From the IMG/VR virus record IMGVR_UViG_3300009418_000045, positions 1-37,183 of that record: a stretch of 37,183 bases of DNA. One strand, written 5' to 3'. Made by a program: the position numbers and the translations under genes. Positions 30,426-37,183 of this stretch are shown here, one piece after another. The notes beneath the pieces are model-generated. The model did not search any database. It saw nothing but the letters and a program-made list of their open reading frames with translations, and was not told the origin of the DNA. This DNA is from a virus. Every line of letters starts with the position of its first letter. Within the stretch, counting starts at the first letter, position 1.

Positions 30426-32191
30426 TTTATTACCCTGCCTCCAGGTCTACCTGCTCCTACGCCACGTGTGGCTGAAGAAATCAAGTCTCCTACTGATGTC
30501 GCTGGGCTGACCCCGGTTGACCCAGGCGGCATACCATCTACTGGTCCGGCAGCCTGTGGGGGCGCAGCCTGTGGGGGCGCAGCCCCTCTAGCGTTTATAA
30601 TCTTGCCAAGGTCAGGCATGTTCAATGTGTCACCGATGTTGTCAATGAGTTTGTTCCAGTCAATGAACGGCATCGCGGGAATCATCTGACCCACCTGCAT
30701 GACCAACTGCAAGAGTTCAACGCTACGTTTCTGTTGTAATGCCTCGTCCACTCGTTGCATAGAGTGAGCCTGCACCTTGATGGACATGGCAGCGTAATTG
30801 TCTTCCCTGCCACCCTTCCATTTCAATGTTCTTCCACCCGCTATCTTCAAGCCCTCGTTGCCAAGAGGCATTTCAATCTGGTCATCGTGCCACAGATACC
30901 AGCCCACTGTCCATAGCACCTTGGATGCAGCCTCTGCAAACTGTTGTTGCATCCATGCTACTCGAATGCCGGCTGATGATGCGGCTGTTGTTACTTCTGT
31001 CGCTGTCGTGTCACCGTGGATGTTGCCACGCATGACCTCGGATATCCCGGTCAGACGGTCAAGTCTGTTCTGTGTCATCTCAGCATATGTGATTTGTTGT
31101 GGTGTTACACCGCCAAACTCCATATGCACAACACGGTCTTTGTCTAAGTTCTCGATAGGCACGACAAACAAGTCTGGCTTGTTCGCTATGTCCTGTGCTA
31201 GTTTGGCAGCCCTGGCATCAACACCAACGAGACGGCGATACGCTGCGGCAGAACTTCCCATGCTTTTCAAGTGATGATTCAACTCGCGTATTAGACCATC
31301 TGCCGCCGTCAGCGGTCCAAGTGGATGCTGATCACCAGGAACTGTATAAACTCCGAACATTGTGTATGGACCAGTTGGTGGTCCGTAGTAGGGCTTGGGT
31401 TTTGAGATGACTGACACCTCTCCCTCCGCACCTTCTGCTAGTACGTAAATCGTACCGTTGTGTTTGCCATCTTTAGGATGGTCTTCTGCTTCAAGTTCCG
31501 GGACCCACAACTCTGTGATAAGAACCTCTTCACGGTCAGTTATCTCTCGTCGTTCTCCGTACTTGAACCTAAAGTCATCGTTGCCTGTTCCGGCTGTTAG
31601 TTCTTCGATCACTTCCATGTCGTAGTCATCGTCTTCTTTCGCTCGTTCTTTTAGGTCATCCAAGTCCATTGCGTATGAATGTCCAAGGAATCGTGAGTCC
31701 TCGAAGGAGTCTGCTGCCGGGTCCATGATAAAATGTTCTGGGCTGATACGGTATACACGTGGAGTCGTACCCATATGGTGTGGGTCGATGCGTCTCATTG
31801 AACCTTCTGGCTCACGAGTCACCATCGCAATACCCCATGAGAACAACATGTCCGTGCCTATTCGCTGTAATGTTTGTCGCAGGCTGGAACGTATTGTCCA
31901 CCGATTCATCGCTGCTTCGAGTGTCTCGGCCGTGAATCCATCTGCTATTGGGTCGTCTGCTTCAATCTCTACCCTTGGTGCATCGTACACCAACTTGGGG
32001 AGGATCAGACCAACCATTGAATACGCGAAGTTCTCTGGGTCATTGGACGCTTTGTCCATGCCCCCACTTTCCAGATAGGCAGGTCCAGAGAACCTGTCCA
32101 CCATCTCCTTCCATGATTCAAGGTGCTGGTTACGCCATTGCCTTGCGGTCTTTAGTTCTTCTTTTAGTTTTTTCTCATCAAGTTTTATCAT
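30422..32191 (-). CDS. Portal protein
   Basis: A 589-aa protein and the likely dodecameric DNA gate of the head. The size, the order terminase-portal-scaffold-capsid, an amphipathic start (KLKEELKTARQWRNQHLESW), the central beta-rich wing (VYRISPEHFIMDPAADSF; EVLITELWVPE) and the long helical stem region (RLVGVDARAAKLAQDIAN; NRLDRLTGISEVMRG) fit the family of short-tailed phage portals. The C-terminus is a Pro/Ala/Gly-rich tail with a duplicated APPQA unit. ATG 32191 is preferred to 32206 because it overlaps the previous stop as ATGA. Confidence 0.85.
   Translation of the reverse strand: MIKLDEKKLKEELKTARQWRNQHLESWKEMVDRFSGPAYLESGGMDKASNDPENFAYSMVGLILPKLVYDAPRVEIEADDPIADGFTAETLEAAMNRWTIRSSLRQTLQRIGTDMLFSWGIAMVTREPEGSMRRIDPHHMGTTPRVYRISPEHFIMDPAADSFEDSRFLGHSYAMDLDDLKERAKEDDDYDMEVIEELTAGTGNDDFRFKYGERREITDREEVLITELWVPELEAEDHPKDGKHNGTIYVLAEGAEGEVSVISKPKPYYGPPTGPYTMFGVYTVPGDQHPLGPLTAADGLIRELNHHLKSMGSSAAAYRRLVGVDARAAKLAQDIANKPDLFVVPIENLDKDRVVHMEFGGVTPQQITYAEMTQNRLDRLTGISEVMRGNIHGDTTATEVTTAASSAGIRVAWMQQQFAEAASKVLWTVGWYLWHDDQIEMPLGNEGLKIAGGRTLKWKGGREDNYAAMSIKVQAHSMQRVDEALQQKRSVELLQLVMQVGQMIPAMPFIDWNKLIDNIGDTLNMPDLGKIINARGAAPPQAAPPQAAGPVDGMPPGSTGVSPATSVGDLISSATRGVGAGRPGGRVIK
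30550..30579 (+). repeat. 15-bp tandem duplication in the portal C-terminus
   Basis: Two exact, adjacent copies of CAGCCTGTGGGGGCG inside the portal gene encode the repeated APPQA unit in the flexible tail. The length is a multiple of three, so the frame is kept. This looks like a recent slippage event in a GC-rich linker. Confidence 0.75.
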
Positions 32192-32958
32192 GAACCGCCA
32201 CCCCACTTATCTGATAAGTAGTTATGTGCCTCTGTCACCTCAGCAGTTGTCAGTTGCTTTTTCCAAATAATAACTTCACCGATGCCACCGTGCCAATTCT
32301 TGCCGAGCGTTATCCCATCAAGGTCTTGCACTCCATACGGTACAGAAAAAGTGACACCAATGGCTCCGTTGTAGAACATTCTTACGTCTTGTGTAATTGT
32401 CATATCCTGTACGGTTGTTATAACTGTGTCTGTGTCACCCTCTGTAAAAGTCTCCACCATATCGTCGTTCGCGGTATTTCGACGCGGATCATCGAAGTTA
32501 TCTATTTGTGCTACTACGTTGGGGTTAAATCTTTTGATGACGAAAGTAGCCCCATCATTTCCTTCAGCTTTGAACAACACTTCTGATCCTGACGCTGCCG
32601 AATCCTCCGATACAACTAACGCTATCGAGTACTCTGGGTTAGTTACTAGTGAACCGGTTCCCCCTGTTACTGGCGACCAGTCCACTACAGAGTCAAAGAA
32701 CTTTTCAGCACTCCCGGCTTGATCGAAGTGCATCACCCTGTGACCGTTAAATGCCCCAGACATAGCAGCGAAGTCTGGGTCTACAACGCCAGCGTCGTTC
32801 TCCAAAGTCACTCCTCCGTCAGTCTTATCGTACATCGTCGTTATGTTTTTAGATGATGTCAGCGACTCTGAGGTGTCATACCACACGAACATGTCGTCCA
32901 TCGCAGGCGGCAACACCACAGATGCTGAGTTGTTCTGATTGACAACTGCTAGGTTCAT
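32188..32958 (-). CDS. LamG/concanavalin-like lectin-fold protein
   Basis: A 256-aa beta-rich protein. The ending (GGIGEVIIWKKQLTTAEVTE, then NYLSDKWG) is the typical last strand and capping helix of LamG/concanavalin-A-like jelly-roll domains in phage and marine bacterial proteins. Upstream, MFVWYDTSESLTSSKNIT and HRVMHFDQAG match the start of such domains. It has no signal peptide, so it is likely a virion component such as a carbohydrate-binding head or tail decoration. It sits between the Lys-rich 34-aa gene and the portal, with stop/start overlaps on both sides. Confidence 0.7.
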   Translation of the reverse strand: MNLAVVNQNNSASVVLPPAMDDMFVWYDTSESLTSSKNITTMYDKTDGGVTLENDAGVVDPDFAAMSGAFNGHRVMHFDQAGSAEKFFDSVVDWSPVTGGTGSLVTNPEYSIALVVSEDSAASGSEVLFKAEGNDGATFVIKRFNPNVVAQIDNFDDPRRNTANDDMVETFTEGDTDTVITTVQDMTITQDVRMFYNGAIGVTFSVPYGVQDLDGITLGKNWHGGIGEVIIWKKQLTTAEVTEAHNYLSDKWGGGS

Positions 32959-33062
32959 CAGTATTTTTTCTTAACCTTCTTGCCAGTCTTCTTGGCGTAC
33001 TTCTTTGCAGCCTTCTTCCCTTTGGCAGTGTATGCGAACTTCTTCTTTCCTACCTTTGGCAT
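32958..33062 (-). CDS. 34-aa lysine-rich protein
   Basis: A very short gene found in the gap. It starts MPKVGKKKFAYTAKGKKA and ends KKVKKKY; nearly half the residues are Lys and there are three Tyr. From memory, peptides of this MPKVGKK..YT.KG..AAKK type recur in phage genomes near head genes. A GGGGG Shine-Dalgarno precedes the ATG, and its TGA overlaps the next ATG (TGATG). The charge suggests nucleic-acid or phosphate binding, possibly DNA condensation or packaging. That role is inference. Confidence 0.7.
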   Translation of the reverse strand: MPKVGKKKFAYTAKGKKAAKKYAKKTGKKVKKKY

Positions 33063-33072
33063 GTGTGCCCCC

Positions 33073-33381
33073 TTATGATGCTATCCATGAGACATCGTCA
33101 TCCGCTGTTCCTATGACGTAAAGTTCATCTGGTGACCCAATAGTCACCGTTATTTGCTGTCCTGCTCTTAACTCAAACCCATTTCCAGTTGTTACTGTTG
33201 TGCCACCCACATCTACATGACTACCGATGTAGACAGGGTCTGCATTGGACACCTTCGCCTTGACAGTCATCTCAGATGCGACCAAGTCGAAAGAAGAGCC
33301 AATAACCTCGGCTGATCCAGAAAGATTAAGTTGACCTGTTACTACGTTTTTTGGCTTTACTCGTTCTACTTGTTGTGCCAT
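33073..33381 (-). CDS. Small beta-barrel-like virion protein
   Basis: A 102-aa protein. It is beta-rich with the pattern NADPVYIGSHVDVGGTTVTT, then GFELRAGQQITVTIG and LYVIGTADDD. From memory, small phage head proteins with the sequence N..P.YIG...V....G..L..G......I.....LYVI are common, but their role is not settled. A strong AGGAG site lies upstream. It is located just after the large terminase gene, ahead of the Lys-rich peptide. Confidence 0.65.
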   Translation of the reverse strand: MAQQVERVKPKNVVTGQLNLSGSAEVIGSSFDLVASEMTVKAKVSNADPVYIGSHVDVGGTTVTTGNGFELRAGQQITVTIGSPDELYVIGTADDDVSWIAS

Positions 33382-33427
33382 ATACCTCTCCTATTTATAC
33401 CATATCGGTAGGTTACCCATGTTTACA

Positions 33428-35161
33428 TTAACCTGTCAACTTGTTTTCTGGCATTATTTCATCCATTTTCATTAGTGTCTTTGCAGAGAAGTCTGGCAAT
33501 CCTGTCTCTGGCTCTACACGATCTGCCTCACCGCAGGCTGTTTCAGCCATACGCATAGCCAATGCCATTGCAACAACACGGTCACCATGTGCTTCAATTG
33601 CACCAGACGATTTATCTATCTCTAGTCTCGCTGGTCCTATCCCGCCATTGTCGTACACGACCGTTGTCTCCATCTCGTCTAGTATCTCGCCATCTGGGAT
33701 AATGAGTGTGTCATCTGCGATTGCCCTTGCCAAGTCACCGAACAGTGTTCTCTTTGCCTGCCGGCTCGATGTCCATCCAGGCTTGCCACGCTTCTCTCGG
33801 TATATGCCTGGGTATCTCAAACGCTCTAGGTCGTGATGCATTGCAGCACCAGGACCATTGACCTCCCAACCAATGAGCATCTCAGACCGACCTCTTGCCC
33901 ATGTTCTGCCGGCTTGCACAAGTTCCTTCGCTAGATCATATGGTGAGCAGTGAGGGTCAACGTATGTTGCGACTACCTCTCGACGTTCTACATCCATCAT
34001 GACAGCGGCAGAGTTGTGTCTGCCTGTGCCATAAGCTGGGTCTGCTGCCACTACTAACTTGCTTGCCATCGTTGGTTCTCTGAAGATACGCCACCGACCT
34101 GATGGTGAGTCTATCAGTACATCATCCACCACTTCACAACGTCTAGGCTCATACACCTCACGCCTGCACCTCACGATGTGTGCTAGTGAGAAGAACCCCT
34201 TGCCGGCTGTAGATGGCAATGCCAGCACATTCTCTCTGATATCCACCAAGTCACGTCTTTTGAGTTGATTCTCGAACCAAGGTGACCAATAGTACTTGCG
34301 ACCAGGCTCACCAGTGACTGTGCCATCACTATCCATACGCCACTCCCCACCATGTGACTTGGCTGGATGCCCCTCATAGGTTGTTAGTATTGGCGTTGGT
34401 TGACCCACTGACTCAGCGAGCGGCCACAGTGTACGAGTGAAGTAACTACCTGTCAGGTGTGTACTTACGGCTATTCGACATGGTGTTGTATCTGCTGCTG
34501 ATCGCCAAGCTGCTTCGAGTTTATCCTGTGCTGCTGCCTCATCGAAGATGACTACAGTACGCCTACCACCACGACCGATGTGTTCAGTAGTAGCCTGCCC
34601 TACGATTGAATGACCATCAGGATGTGTGAGCACCATGTGTCTACGGTTCTTCCCTCCTGGCATGATGAGTTCACGTTCGCATGGCAGCAGACACGATGGC
34701 AAGCGTTCAACCATCGAGTCGATTCGAGGGAACAGTGAGTCAAGGTCACCAGCCCTGTCTACTAGGTCTTCTGTACGTGAGCAGATGAGCACTGACCAGC
34801 CGTGGTAGAGCCAGCCCCATAGTGATATGGATAGTAGTAACCATGATGCTCCCATCTCCCGGCTCTTCGCCCAGACGATGTCTTCACCGTTGCGTATGTG
34901 GTCTACAACTTGGTCGATGACTGTACGCTGGCTTGGCCACGGTATGAATGGTTGAGTCGTTACCTCTGATGGTCGTTCCAAGCCATCTTCAGCGACTTCC
35001 TTGATGACCTTAGTCCAGCCACCTGCCATCAGGAATGCGGATGCACTTGACTCGGCGACTGCGCGAACAACAGCCTGCTCCTCTGGAGTGCCGGCTGTCA
35101 TCTCTCTCAATTCGAGCGTGAACTCAAGTGTTGTATCGCTATGTAGTAGTTGTTTCTTCAT
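33428..35161 (-). CDS. terL: Terminase large subunit
   Basis: A 577-aa DNA-packaging motor. Visible parts: an adenine-binding/Q-like region (PFIPWPSQRTVID), a deviant Walker A KSREMGAS at 99-106, a Walker B VVIFDEAA with Asp207-Glu208, and a C-terminal RNase H-like nuclease with VVAADPAYG (Asp374) and later acidic positions including HGDRVVAMALA. Both the ATPase and headful/cos-cutting nuclease halves look intact. ATG 35161 is chosen over 35197: it gives a normal N-terminus and a short 23-nt overlap with the small terminase gene. Confidence 0.93.
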   Translation of the reverse strand: MKKQLLHSDTTLEFTLELREMTAGTPEEQAVVRAVAESSASAFLMAGGWTKVIKEVAEDGLERPSEVTTQPFIPWPSQRTVIDQVVDHIRNGEDIVWAKSREMGASWLLLSISLWGWLYHGWSVLICSRTEDLVDRAGDLDSLFPRIDSMVERLPSCLLPCERELIMPGGKNRRHMVLTHPDGHSIVGQATTEHIGRGGRRTVVIFDEAAAQDKLEAAWRSAADTTPCRIAVSTHLTGSYFTRTLWPLAESVGQPTPILTTYEGHPAKSHGGEWRMDSDGTVTGEPGRKYYWSPWFENQLKRRDLVDIRENVLALPSTAGKGFFSLAHIVRCRREVYEPRRCEVVDDVLIDSPSGRWRIFREPTMASKLVVAADPAYGTGRHNSAAVMMDVERREVVATYVDPHCSPYDLAKELVQAGRTWARGRSEMLIGWEVNGPGAAMHHDLERLRYPGIYREKRGKPGWTSSRQAKRTLFGDLARAIADDTLIIPDGEILDEMETTVVYDNGGIGPARLEIDKSSGAIEAHGDRVVAMALAMRMAETACGEADRVEPETGLPDFSAKTLMKMDEIMPENKLTG

Positions 35162-35573
35162 CAACCGCTGCAGGTAGTGCCAGCATCCTCGCCTCAAGTT
35201 GTCTTACAGCTTCCTGCACCAGTTGTTCATCGACGCTGGCTATCTGTAGTGGTCCGCCTCCGGGTCCGGTGATCTGGGTATGTGATTGTGATTGATACTC
35301 TTTCCTATTGGCTGCGAGCACAAGCCTTGCAGCATTCACTTGAACTGCTGAACCATCCTCTAATCCAAGAGCGATATTTTCGAGTGCGACCTCAATGCGA
35401 TCTACCCTCTCGGCTACTGCATGCTGTTCGTCTAGCTTGAATCCTTCCATCTGCCTCCAGTTGTTCACGGCGGACATGGATACGTTTGCCATGCTTGCTG
35501 CCCTGACTTTGCCATTCATCGGCAAATTCCTCAAATACGCCTGTTGTGCGACCGCTTTGTCTACATTTGTCAT
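35139..35573 (-). CDS. terS: Terminase small subunit
   Basis: A 144-aa DNA-recognition partner of the packaging motor. An N-terminal helix-turn-helix-like region (GKVRAASMANVSMSAVNNWR) binds DNA, the centre (RVDRIEVALENIALGLEDG) would oligomerise, and the acidic Thr-rich tail would contact the large subunit. The gene overlaps the large subunit by 23 nt. An AGGA site 8 nt before ATG 35573 supports the start. The packaging start sequence is often within or close to this gene. Confidence 0.85.
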   Translation of the reverse strand: MTNVDKAVAQQAYLRNLPMNGKVRAASMANVSMSAVNNWRQMEGFKLDEQHAVAERVDRIEVALENIALGLEDGSAVQVNAARLVLAANRKEYQSQSHTQITGPGGGPLQIASVDEQLVQEAVRQLEARMLALPAAVDEETTTT

Positions 35574-35605
35574 ATCTTCATTCCTGTACCTTTAAGAGCG
35601 TATTG

Positions 35606-35740
35606 TTATGGCAAAGCCATGCGTTTGCCATTAGCAAACGGTGTAGCAAAAGTATAGCCTCCACCATCACCATCACCATCACCTATACCAATACAATTAC
35701 CTTCACAATCACAAATACAATAAGAGCGCTTTTTTTCCAC
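35606..35740 (-). CDS. 44-aa Cys/Gly-Asp repeat protein
   Basis: A short gene filling what otherwise appears to be a 187-nt gap. From GTG 35740 (AGGA site just upstream) it reads EKKRSYCICDCEGNC, then IGIGDGDGDGGGYTF, and ends ATPFANGKRMALP. Alternating Cys/Gly codons (TGT or GGT) with Ile/Asp/Glu/Asn follow the hexanucleotide periodicity at 35663-35722. CxCxC plus a later Cys could bind a metal, and Asp-Gly repeats could bind calcium. An alternative start is TTG 35776 (GGAGG, 4-nt spacing), which gives 56 aa and overlaps the previous gene. The tight fit between neighbours supports the call; no homologue is recognised. Confidence 0.5.
   Translation of the reverse strand: MEKKRSYCICDCEGNCIGIGDGDGDGGGYTFATPFANGKRMALP
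35608..35640 (-). promoter_or_regulatory. Two hairpins with a competing alternative stem
   Basis: ATGGC-AAA-GCCAT (35608-35620) is followed at once by CGTTTGC-CATTA-GCAAACG (35622-35640). A third, mutually exclusive stem, TGGCAAA (35609-35615) with TTTGCCA (35624-35630), is also perfect. The structure covers the last codons and stop of the 44-aa gene, 35 nt before the small terminase start. It could be an attenuator, translation switch or terminase/packaging recognition site. Confidence 0.45.
35663..35722 (+). repeat. Ten degenerate hexanucleotide units
   Basis: On the plus strand ten consecutive hexamers each begin ACC or ACA (ACCATC three times, then ACCTAT, ACCAAT, ACAATT, ACCTTC, ACAATC, ACAAAT, ACAATA). 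On the minus strand this is a triplet alternation ending in TGT or GGT, which codes alternating Cys or Gly in the 44-aa protein. The first three units are identical; the rest have diverged while keeping phase. Confidence 0.75.
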
Positions 35741-35760
35741 TTTTTTCCTAACGATATGAT

Positions 35761-35985
35761 CTAATTCTGAATACAAACTACCTCCTCAGTTGTTTCTATC
35801 CATACTTTTGCGCCACAAGGAAGTGGATTGTCTGGACTGTAAATCACCTTTGTATGATTATTGATTATGATTTGCGAACACTTTGAGTTACTCTTGTAAG
35901 TCTTACAAGTAAGTGGTGGCACTCGTTCACCTGTCTTTGCATTACGCTTTATGATGTGCTGATTTACATGTATAACTTGCTTCAT
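35761..35985 (-). CDS. Conserved small phage protein (MKQVIHVNQH type)
   Basis: A 74-aa protein. It starts MKQVIHVNQHIIKRNAKTGE and continues PPLTCKTYKSN, then VIYSPDNPLPCGAKVWIET. From memory, a small family with the pattern QVIHVNQH.IKRN.KTGE ... CGA.VW.ET is widespread in phages of Gram-negative bacteria; the function is not known. The longer frame from 36099 adds an unlikely AT-rich hydrophobic leader, so ATG 35985 is used. No clear Shine-Dalgarno is seen; a TATAAT hexamer lies at 36002-36007 on this strand, giving a short leader. It appears to be the first gene of the leftward operon. Confidence 0.75.
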   Translation of the reverse strand: MKQVIHVNQHIIKRNAKTGERVPPLTCKTYKSNSKCSQIIINNHTKVIYSPDNPLPCGAKVWIETTEEVVCIQN

Positions 35986-36178
35986 ATGAATAACAATAAC
36001 GATTATATCGGAATAATTGTTGTATTTATTGAAATCGTAAACTATTGAGATTATGTCATTTAGCCACATAAAACCATAAACATCCAAAAAAAACCACAAA
36101 CAACCACCAATTTGCTCATGATTTCTGTTACGATTACCGATAAGTATATTAGTGATCTTTATTCAAACAGGAGGAAAC
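35986..36178. promoter_or_regulatory. Divergent intergenic promoter region
   Basis: This 193-nt AT-rich spacer separates the leftward late genes from the rightward small-gene cluster. Leftward, TATAAT (36002-36007, minus strand) is a -10 candidate without a good -35. Rightward, TTTCTG (36122-36127) and TATATT (36145-36150) are 17 bp apart and form a weak promoter candidate. A tract containing only A and C runs from 36084 to 36110. No gene is supported here. Confidence 0.4.
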
Positions 36179-36376
36179 ATGAAAATCACAAAAGACATTT
36201 GCGAAACCAACGGTTGCACAAAAGTTGTAGAGGTTGATTACCTTGGTGCACCACTTTGCATGAAGCATAAGAACGAGATTCAGGATCACAAGTTTGACAA
36301 CGGACGATTCTCAATGGCAGTGGCAGGGTTCAAGGCAAAGCACCCAAGGGCATACGAAACTGGACGGACACAATGA
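36179..36376 (+). CDS. Small Zn-knuckle-like protein
   Basis: A 65-aa protein. CETNGC (C-x4-C) in the first 20 residues and LCMKH (C-x2-H) at about 30 could form a small zinc finger, as in short phage and bacterial host-takeover or regulatory proteins. The rest is basic with KHPRAYETGRTQ at the end. ATG 36179 is chosen over GTG 36152 because of a near-perfect AGGAGG site. Its TGA overlaps the next ATG (ATGA), starting a chain of coupled small genes. Confidence 0.7.
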   Translation: MKITKDICETNGCTKVVEVDYLGAPLCMKHKNEIQDHKFDNGRFSMAVAGFKAKHPRAYETGRTQ

Positions 36377-36513
36377 GTAAACGAAACACTACCTACGTAA
36401 CAAAACCTACAGCAGGCGTATCCGCGGCAGTGCCTTACAGATGCTCACGCAAGCGACGCTCTACCAAAACTGTTAGTCTAAAAGCACAGTTCAAGAAGCG
36501 AGGCAAGAAGTGA
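36373..36513 (+). CDS. 46-aa basic protein
   Basis: A short gene read in the gap. It begins MSKRNTTYVTKPTAG, has CSRKRRSTKTVSLKAQ in the middle and ends FKKRGKK. About one third of the residues are Lys or Arg, suggesting nucleic-acid binding. It starts within the stop of the Zn-knuckle gene (ATGA) and its own TGA overlaps the next GTG (GTGA), which supports it as a real coupled gene. No family is recognised. Confidence 0.6.
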   Translation: MSKRNTTYVTKPTAGVSAAVPYRCSRKRRSTKTVSLKAQFKKRGKK

Positions 36514-36764
36514 ACAGGCATATCAATAAGTTCCATCGTGATATCCGGGACATACATACCCAGGGTGAGGTGGCTGCCCATGAGCCACACGCCCTTTTTA
36601 AGAAAGAAAAGAAGGTGAGCAACTGGAAGCCCATCTCTTTATCATTGTTACTAACTGTAGGGTTCACCCTACTTCACGAGTTCTTGCTAGCAGGAGTGTT
36701 TCTTGCACTGGCAATAGGGCTCACAATTCATGAATATAGGAGTTTGAATCATGAAAACGGATAA
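36510..36764 (+). CDS. Small two-helix membrane protein
   Basis: An 84-aa protein. A hydrophilic N-terminal 45 residues rich in His (RHINKFHRDIRDIHTQ) is followed by two likely membrane helices (PISLSLLLTVGFTLLHEFLL and AGVFLALAIGLTIHEY) and a short charged tail. It uses a GTG start overlapping the previous stop. It may act on the host envelope in early infection, for example in superinfection exclusion or ion flux; this is inference from topology. It overlaps the start of the downstream regulator by 14 nt. Confidence 0.65.
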   Translation: MNRHINKFHRDIRDIHTQGEVAAHEPHALFKKEKKVSNWKPISLSLLLTVGFTLLHEFLLAGVFLALAIGLTIHEYRSLNHENG

Positions 36765-37183
36765 GAACGGTTCTAAAACGGTAACGCCACCCATCTCGCA
36801 CATTCTGAAATCAAAGGGATGGACATGCACAAGGTTGGCAAAGGCAATGGATGTATCGCAACCAACTGCCTCAACGTGGCTTCGAGGAACATGCCTACCA
36901 ATGAGAAAGAGACTGCCACTACTCTCACGTGTAACTGGCACACATCTCTCTAGGCTACAAGCAGCACACAAAGAGGGAACAAAATCTCACAAAAGACGGC
37001 GTACTACAAGCAATGTTGTCTTAGAGAATCTGAAAAGCAATGGTTGTATCAAACCAGATGCTGTTGAAGCAATTGCGATTGAGATGCCAATGTCATTTGA
37101 ACAACTCATGAATGGTGACACACCAGAACTTGATACGCATATGCTAATCTTGAAACTCTCTTGTGCACTTAGTGAATTGAGTC
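36751..37183 (+). CDS. XRE/Cro-type helix-turn-helix regulator (partial at the right edge)
   Basis: The frame is open from ATG 36751 to the window end (144 codons), with AGGAG at 36738-36742. Residues 15-60 form a Cro/CI-like helix-turn-helix: ISHILKSKGWTCTRLAKAMD, then VSQPTASTWLRGTCLP. A basic linker (HKEGTKSHKRRRTTS) leads to a second helical part (VLENLKSNGCIKPDAVEAIA; MPMSFEQLMNG) that may be a second, diverged domain of the same type. It is a good candidate to control the early genes and possibly to read the palindromes at 1575-1611. The C-terminus is missing. Confidence 0.75.
   Translation, partial: MKTDKNGSKTVTPPISHILKSKGWTCTRLAKAMDVSQPTASTWLRGTCLPMRKRLPLLSRVTGTHLSRLQAAHKEGTKSHKRRRTTSNVVLENLKSNGCIKPDAVEAIAIEMPMSFEQLMNGDTPELDTHMLILKLSCALSELS

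Noticed and set aside
35663-35722. CRISPR-like repeat array
   Set aside because: Units are contiguous 6-mers with no spacers; this is a microsatellite-type coding repeat.
35723-35750. Possible plus-strand terminator (AGCGCT followed by a T-run)
   Set aside because: The stem is only 6 bp with no loop, and no plus-strand gene ends upstream of it.
35546-35764. 72-aa plus-strand frame with alternating Thr-Ile repeat
   Set aside because: It has no ATG in frame near the repeat and overlaps small-terminase coding; the minus-strand reading has better starts and fits the operon.
1-37183. Circular or complete genome
   Set aside because: No terminal overlap is visible, both ends interrupt genes, and replication genes such as polymerase or helicase are missing.

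Overview
The window looks like part of the genome of a tailed, double-stranded DNA bacteriophage, or a closely related prophage. The evidence is a complete minus-strand morphogenesis block in canonical order: small terminase, large terminase, portal, scaffold, major capsid protein, head-tail adaptor, fibre, nozzle, internal virion proteins. There is an adaptor and a nozzle-like protein but no tape measure, tail tube or sheath, which points to a short-tailed (podovirus-type) virion. A predicted lipoprotein suggests a Gram-negative host; the host genus cannot be named from the sequence. No integrase, polymerase, primase or endolysin is recognisable, and both ends cut through genes, so this is a partial genome.

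Layout. (1) Positions 2-2492, plus strand: the tail of an unknown gene; a C5-cytosine DNA methyltransferase that contains a second, almost fully overlapping reading frame; a promoter with two tandem palindromes; a 153-aa protein; and a RusA-like junction endonuclease. (2) Positions 2449-35985, minus strand, read right to left: a densely packed late operon with many 1-4 nt stop/start overlaps. It begins with two small genes and the terminase pair, then small beta-rich, Lys-rich and lectin-like proteins, the portal, an FmdB-like protein, scaffold, capsid, decoration-like protein, adaptor, fibre and a 1065-aa nozzle-like protein. A membrane/internal protein cluster follows, then a 580-aa protein, a giant 4846-aa polyvalent protein that takes up 39% of the window, a metallophosphoesterase and a small conserved protein. 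(3) Positions 36179-37183, plus strand: divergent, translationally coupled small genes (Zn-knuckle-like, basic, two-helix membrane) ending in a helix-turn-helix regulator cut by the window edge.

How it may work together. The plus-strand genes look like early or middle functions: DNA modification, junction cleavage and regulation. The minus strand builds and fills the particle. The giant protein is probably packaged and injected with the genome. It carries an HExxH metallopeptidase-like motif, several domains known from phage polyvalent proteins, and a recurring ALESR/LFSR-type tag at module boundaries. The tag suggests a segmented or processed multi-effector protein and is the most interesting protein-level signal here. 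The most interesting coding signal is the dual-frame methyltransferase gene. Several short genes below 60 aa (42, 34, 44 and 46 aa) were found by reading the gaps between larger genes.
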